Assembly: GCA_020848855.1 (NCBI GenBank)
Contig: JADLHH010000083.1
Span: 1 to 19,528 of the forward strand
DNA: 19,528 bases
Source: Anaerolineae bacterium
Lineage (GTDB): Bacteria > Chloroflexota > Anaerolineae > Aggregatilineales > Phototrophicaceae
Direction of reading: 5' to 3'
Shown here piece by piece: positions 15,697-19,528 of this stretch. Each line of letters starts with the position of its first letter. The stretch's first letter is position 1. The position numbers and the translations under genes were made by a program. Under the pieces are notes generated by a model. That model saw nothing but the letters and a program-made list of their open reading frames with translations, made no database searches and was not told the DNA's origin.

Positions 15697-18099
15697 ATGA
15701 CGGTCGCACGGGTTCGCGCCATGCTCACCTCGGAAGACCGCCGCACGCTGGCGATGCTGCTGCGCGCGGTGTTCGCGCTCACGATGATCGGGCTGACGCT
15801 CGTCCCGATTGTGAGCGTGACCCGGCTGCTGACCACGACCGGCGCCGACAACCTCGGCAACGATTATCTCCTTTACGTCAGCGTTATCGACCAGGTGATG
15901 AGCGGGACGTACAACTGGGCGAACTTCTTTCGGGACAGCTTCTTCGCCGGCGGGCATTCGATGGCGATCCCGTCGGCGATCTACCTGCTGACGGCGCGCT
16001 TCGCGTCGATGAGCGAGTACGTCCTGATCATCATCGGGATCGCCATCAACTTTGCGCGGCTTCTGCTGCTGTACGATGTCCTGACACGCTGGACACGGCA
16101 CTGGCTGAAGCTGGCGCTGCTGCCCGCCCTCTCGTTTCTGACTTTCGCAATCGCACAGGTCAGCGTGTTTGGCTTCAGCCAGGCGGGGATTCAGATATTC
16201 CTGAGCCTGGGCGGTTTCACGCTTGGTCTGTGGGGGGCTGTCCGGTTTCCGGGATCGTGGAAAGGCGCGTGGCTGGTCGTGCTGGGTGGGCTGATCTCGG
16301 CGTGGTCGGGCGGCTACGGCGTGGTCGCGTGGCCCTTCCTGCTGCTGACGATGCTGGTACTCGGCTTTCGCCGGCGGCGGCAGTATCTGTTGTGGCTGGT
16401 GGTTGGGGTCATCGCGGCGCTGCCGTATCTGTCGTTCTTTGAGGCGCGCGCCGAAGTCCCGCCGAATTTCTTCCGCAGCGATTTCCTGCTGCAGATGATT
16501 GGGCTGCCGCTCGCCTCATACGGCGATTTCCACAACATGGAGCTGGTCGGGCTGGTCGGACTGCTGGCAGCCGTCCCCGGCATCTACTTCGCATGGCGGC
16601 TGCGCGGCACGCAGGCTTTTGGTGGGGCGATGCCCGCGCTGATCCTGATCGGCTACAGCCTCGTCTCCATCTATCAGGTGACGGTTTTTCGGGATTACCC
16701 GGCTCCCTGGTACACCAGCATCAGCCTGTTGTACTGGTCGGCGCTGGTGGGGCTGGCGTGCGTCGTGTGTGCGCTGCGCGTCGAGTCGCTCCGGCTGCGG
16801 CGAGCTGCGCCGCGCCTGGCATGGGGACTATGTTTCACGGCGCTGCTCGGCAATTTCTATCTGGCGTCCAACCGTGATTTTGGTGACAAGGCGATGTACC
16901 TGTGGATACGGCGACCGGTGTCGAGTTCGTGCCTGCTGTATTACCGCAGCGCGCCGACCTACTGCGAGGGATACGTGTTCCAGTGGGGTATTGGCAATCC
17001 GCAGTTCATCGCGCAACTGGCAGCGCCGCTGGAGCGGCACGCGCTGTCGAATTTCGCGCCGCATCAGGTGTGGGCGCTGCAGGGCGACTTCGGACTGAGC
17101 AACGTCCAAATTCAGGAAACGCCCGGCGTGCCCGGCATCGTCTGGTCGCTCGCCGACGACAGCCGGCTGAGCCGCAGCAGTTGGGACGACTTCCGACACC
17201 TGAACCTGGTCCTGCATTCGCCAAACGCGATTCGCTGGACGATCAGCCTGCCGGCGAACGTCACGCGGGCGGATTTCTACTCTGCCGCTGCCCTGAGCCG
17301 GTCGGCGAACGGCGGCGCGGAAGCCGACGGCGTGCGCTTCGAGGTATTCGTGGAAGCCGAGGATGGCAGCCGGCAGAGCGTCTTTTCGCGCGTGATGACG
17401 CCGGATGAGACGGCGTGGGAGCCGTTCACCGTGCCACTGCAAGCCTATGCCGGGCAGACGATTACGCTCGCGCTCACGTCGGATATGCTGGGGAACGTTG
17501 CCTACGACTGGGCGATGTATCGTTACCCGTACATCGACGTGTACTTCGACACGACACAGGGCAGTACTGCCGCTGCGCTCGACCTGAACCGGCTGCTGCC
17601 GCGCCCAACCGACGCCGATTACCAGTTCGACCTGGCAGACTGGAATCTGATCAACCTGCGACCGGGCGAAGACGCGAATTCGTGGGAGCCGGACGAACAG
17701 CCCGCCGTCGCGTATGACACGATGGATGTCTGCCTGTCGGACTACGACTATTTCTACTTCCGTATGGGGGCGGTTTCTGATACGCCAGGGGGCATCTATC
17801 TGGAACTGGACTTCCTGCTGGATCGACCGTCGGGGTGGACGGAAGCGGCGCTCGACGAAACGCTGCCGACGCTGAGCTACCCCGCGTTTCGCTTGCCGTT
17901 CATCCGCGACGACGCAATCCACGAATACTACTACCCGGTGCGGCTGCTGGAACTGGACGATCCAGCCGTTCTGCGGGGGATTCGCCTCGTGCCGGTTTCG
18001 GGGGGCAGCAATCCCGTGACGATTGAGGATTTCCGGCTGATTCGCGGCAGCAACGCCGACAGCCGGTGCGCTTCCAGCACGGCGGTCTCAGACGGATGA
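15697..18099 (+). CDS. Large membrane protein: GT-C-like transmembrane half plus C-terminal beta-rich half
   Basis: An 800-residue protein I cannot assign to a named family. Residues about 20-390 hold some 11 hydrophobic segments (for example 20-42, 105-127, 136-156, 230-247, 283-301, 311-331, 339-361, 372-390). The first loop has an acidic motif GADNLGNDYLLY (49-60), where GT-C glycosyltransferases carry a catalytic Asp. Residues about 400-790 are soluble and should face the outside, with two beta-sandwich-like parts: about 505-620 (FEVFVEAEDG, WEPFTVPLQAYAGQTITLAL) resembles carbohydrate-binding/NPCBM-like domains, and about 640-785 is a second one. Cysteines at 412, 423 and 679 could form disulfides. 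Start ATG 15697 has only a weak GGGA; ATG 15721 is possible. Last gene of the plus arm, so it may finish the glycan outside the cell. Confidence 0.75.
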   Translation: MTVARVRAMLTSEDRRTLAMLLRAVFALTMIGLTLVPIVSVTRLLTTTGADNLGNDYLLYVSVIDQVMSGTYNWANFFRDSFFAGGHSMAIPSAIYLLTARFASMSEYVLIIIGIAINFARLLLLYDVLTRWTRHWLKLALLPALSFLTFAIAQVSVFGFSQAGIQIFLSLGGFTLGLWGAVRFPGSWKGAWLVVLGGLISAWSGGYGVVAWPFLLLTMLVLGFRRRRQYLLWLVVGVIAALPYLSFFEARAEVPPNFFRSDFLLQMIGLPLASYGDFHNMELVGLVGLLAAVPGIYFAWRLRGTQAFGGAMPALILIGYSLVSIYQVTVFRDYPAPWYTSISLLYWSALVGLACVVCALRVESLRLRRAAPRLAWGLCFTALLGNFYLASNRDFGDKAMYLWIRRPVSSSCLLYYRSAPTYCEGYVFQWGIGNPQFIAQLAAPLERHALSNFAPHQVWALQGDFGLSNVQIQETPGVPGIVWSLADDSRLSRSSWDDFRHLNLVLHSPNAIRWTISLPANVTRADFYSAAALSRSANGGAEADGVRFEVFVEAEDGSRQSVFSRVMTPDETAWEPFTVPLQAYAGQTITLALTSDMLGNVAYDWAMYRYPYIDVYFDTTQGSTAAALDLNRLLPRPTDADYQFDLADWNLINLRPGEDANSWEPDEQPAVAYDTMDVCLSDYDYFYFRMGAVSDTPGGIYLELDFLLDRPSGWTEAALDETLPTLSYPAFRLPFIRDDAIHEYYYPVRLLELDDPAVLRGIRLVPVSGGSNPVTIEDFRLIRGSNADSRCASSTAVSDG

Positions 18100-18115
18100 G
18101 GCAAGCAGGAAACAA

Positions 18116-18141
18116 AAATGCGCAGGCGTTCCTGCGCATTT
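18116..18141 (-). terminator. Strong intrinsic terminator between convergent genes
   Basis: AAATGCGCAGG (18116-18126) and CCTGCGCATTT (18131-18141) are perfect 11-base arms around CGTT. Read on the minus strand the stem is followed by TTTTTGTTT, which makes it a textbook terminator for the NTF2-like gene. On the plus strand the tail is only ATTTCAC, so it would be a weaker, bidirectional stop for the glycan operon ending at 18099. Confidence 0.8.
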
Positions 18142-18178
18142 CACGACTGATGGATGTTTCCGAAATTGCCGGACTTGG

Positions 18179-18547
18179 CTAGGTCTTGGGGGTGAAGCCG
18201 CTCAGACCGGTGAAGTGCCGCCAGATTTTGCCGTCGCGCATGACGAAGACGTCATAGACCTTCGCGATACCTGCCGCGACTTCCACCGTCGCCTCGAAGA
18301 AGATCGACTCATCGCCTTCCGTGTACTTGTCGGTCGAAATCAGCTTGAGATAACCGAGATGGGCGATGTAGCCTGTGAAGTATTCGATGAGCGCCGGCGC
18401 ACCCTTGATGTAATTGTCGAAGCTGAGGAGTTCGGCGTCTTCGGTGTACTGGTTACGAATGAGTCCTTCGGCATCTTTCTTGCCGAGAAAGTCCAACTGA
18501 CGATAGTAGAAATCCCGATACTTCCCTTGTTCCAGATTCTGACTCAC
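18179..18547 (-). CDS. NTF2-like / SnoaL-like domain protein
   Basis: A 122-residue single-domain protein with the cone-shaped NTF2 fold pattern: an N-terminal helix (FYYRQLDFLGKKDAEGLIRN), a strand with YTEDAELLSFD, helix PALIEYFTGYIAHL, then strands SIFFEATVEVAAGIAKVYDVFVMRDGKIWRHF read in pieces across 80-115. The family includes small enzymes, ligand carriers and protein-association domains, so no reaction is proposed. Length is normal for a stand-alone member. The GTG start at 18547 is fixed by AGGAG 9 bases upstream. It is a monocistronic gene: divergent to the XdhC-like gene and convergent with the glycan operon, with its own strong terminator. It probably has nothing to do with glycan synthesis. 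Confidence 0.85.
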   Translation of the reverse strand: MSQNLEQGKYRDFYYRQLDFLGKKDAEGLIRNQYTEDAELLSFDNYIKGAPALIEYFTGYIAHLGYLKLISTDKYTEGDESIFFEATVEVAAGIAKVYDVFVMRDGKIWRHFTGLSGFTPKT

Positions 18548-18758
18548 GGTTAATGGCTCCTATGACAGATGCGGTAAGAATACGCAGGCGCAGACACAAC
18601 ACCTGGCTCGATGATTCTGTTGTACCTGCATGATGCGCAAATGCTTAGCGAGATTATATCCCATAGCTGAAAATGCAGACCATTCCAATTCCGTTAAGAA
18701 ATGAGTGATACACTAATAGCAGCGATTGGAGATTCCTGAAACTGCGGTCGCAGATGGC
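18548..18758. other. Divergent gap between the NTF2-like and XdhC-like genes
   Basis: This 211-base AT-richer region separates two divergent genes, so both promoters should lie here. I see AT-rich patches (ATTATAT near 18653-18659, TACACTAAT near 18708-18716) but no hexamer pair at 16-18 bases, inverted repeat or RNA motif I would name. Confidence 0.3.
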
Positions 18759-19528
18759 ATGATGTACGATATTCTGGAAACCGTAAGCCAATGGCTGGCG
18801 GCGGGGAAATCGGTGGCGCTCGCTACCGTCGCTGCTACGTCGGGTTCTGCGCCGCGGCAGGTGGGCGCGAAGATGGCAGTCAACGCCGAGATGGAGATGA
18901 TCGGCTCGGTGAGCGGCGGCTGCGTCGAGGCGGCAGTGGTCGAAGCGGCGCTGCAAACGCTGAAAGATGGCAAGCCGCAGCTTCTCTCCTTTGGGGTGAG
19001 CGACGAACAGGCATGGGACGTGGGCTTAGCCTGCGGCGGCAGGCTGCAGGTGTGGGTCGAGTGGCTGGATGCAGCGTGGTGGGAAGCGATGAGCGCCGCG
19101 CTGTGCGAAGATCGTCCGATGACGGCGATCACGCTGCTGGAAGGGGTGCACGCCGGCGCGCGGCTGGTATTGGATGAGCGGAATGTGCCCCTGTACGTCG
19201 ATCCCGCGCTGGGCGGCGACGAGGTGACAGCCTTGAGCCGAGCGCCCCGGCGCGAGACGCCCGGCTTGGACACGCTGCTGGATACGCTGACGTTGATCGA
19301 CGTGAATAATCCGCGCCCGCACCTGGTCATCGTCGGCGGCGTGCATACGTCGATGGCGCTGAGCAGCTACGCCCGCACGCTTGGGATGCGCGTCACGCTG
19401 GTTGACCCGCGCAGCGCGTTCGCCACACCGGAGCGCTTCCCGGATGTCGAGATCGTTCATCAGTTTCCGGCGCAGGCGTTCGCCAATATCGCCCTCAACA
19501 GGCGATCTTTCATCGCCATCCTGACGCA
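18759..19528 (+). CDS. XdhC/CoxI family protein, 3' end off the right edge
   Basis: At least 256 residues, open to the window edge. XdhC/CoxI proteins are cytoplasmic chaperones that bind molybdenum cofactor and help insert it, sulfurated, into xanthine or CO dehydrogenase-type enzymes. The N-terminal XdhC/CoxI domain is plain: DILETVSQWLAAGKSVALAT (4-23), GSAPRQVGAKM (29-39), GSVSGGCVEAAV (49-60), FGVSDEQAWDVGLACGG (78-94) and VWVEWLD (98-104). A Rossmann-like C-terminal domain begins at HLVIVGGVHTSMAL (188-201) with TLVDPRSAF and ERFP after it. Start ATG 18759 (or the next codon) fits the family N-terminus, but no strong ribosome site was found; TTG 18726 is an alternative. No molybdoenzyme gene is in view. 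Confidence 0.88.
   Translation, partial: MMYDILETVSQWLAAGKSVALATVAATSGSAPRQVGAKMAVNAEMEMIGSVSGGCVEAAVVEAALQTLKDGKPQLLSFGVSDEQAWDVGLACGGRLQVWVEWLDAAWWEAMSAALCEDRPMTAITLLEGVHAGARLVLDERNVPLYVDPALGGDEVTALSRAPRRETPGLDTLLDTLTLIDVNNPRPHLVIVGGVHTSMALSSYARTLGMRVTLVDPRSAFATPERFPDVEIVHQFPAQAFANIALNRRSFIAILT

Noticed and set aside
16828..17922. A 364-codon minus-strand open frame opposite the large membrane protein
   Set aside because: Arg/Val/Gln-rich shadow frame without domains; the plus-strand frame has coherent membrane and beta-strand patterns.
1..19528. Mobile elements, CRISPR arrays, tRNA or rRNA genes, phage defence genes
   Set aside because: No transposase or integrase motifs, no regularly spaced direct repeats, no cloverleaf-like sequence and no nuclease/toxin pairs were seen.

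Overview
The window is a GC-rich, gene-dense bacterial chromosome segment. Genes sit in tightly packed, often overlapping strings with mixed ATG, GTG and TTG starts and clear Shine-Dalgarno sites. No rRNA, tRNA, CRISPR array, transposase, integrase or plasmid/phage marker was seen. The family mix (a divergent D-Ala-D-Ala-ligase-like ATP-grasp enzyme, GT2 and GT4 glycosyltransferases, a split transketolase, a TIGR03032/DUF4915 protein, sulfotransferases, an LPG-synthase-TM flippase-like protein, an XdhC protein) would suit Chloroflexota (Anaerolineae-like). That placement is an inference from gene content and style; no phylogenetic marker is present. Layout: (1) Bases 1-1612, minus strand: an ATP-grasp ligase followed 20 bases later by a GNAT acetyltransferase that runs off the left edge. 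(2) 1613-1875: a divergent regulatory gap with candidate promoters and a 7-bp-arm inverted repeat. (3) 1876-2901, plus: a GT2 rhamnosyltransferase-like enzyme, ending in a terminator-like hairpin that overlaps the end of the convergent gene. (4) 8818 down to 2946, minus: a lower-GC arm with a PAPS-type sulfotransferase, a GT4-like glycosyltransferase, a SAM methyltransferase, and an 884-residue methyltransferase-GT2-GT2 fusion. (5) 8819-9096: a divergent gap. (6) 9097-18099, plus: an operon of eight genes: split transketolase (two subunits), a GT2 with eroded acidic motifs, a TIGR03032/DUF4915 protein, a second sulfotransferase-like protein, an SDR sugar-nucleotide epimerase/dehydratase, a flippase-like membrane protein, and an 800-residue membrane protein with a large C-terminal beta-rich region. 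(7) 18116-18141: a strong hairpin terminator. (8) An NTF2/SnoaL-like small protein on the minus strand (18179-18547) and a 3'-truncated XdhC-family protein on the plus strand (18759 to the right edge). How the genes fit together: the two divergent arms starting in 8819-9096 look like one locus for making, decorating (methylation, sulfation) and exporting a surface glycan. At least four glycosyltransferase domains form linkages, an SDR and a dedicated transketolase could supply an unusual sugar, and two sulfotransferases would add sulfate. The flippase-like protein and the large membrane protein would act at or across the membrane. The glycan and its acceptor cannot be read from the sequence. 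No PAPS synthesis, Wzx/Wzy or ABC export gene lies inside the window. The most notable points are the pairing of TIGR03032/DUF4915 with a sulfotransferase whose P-loop-like motif is non-canonical, the small GT2 with both acidic motifs altered, and the membrane/beta-sandwich hybrid protein.
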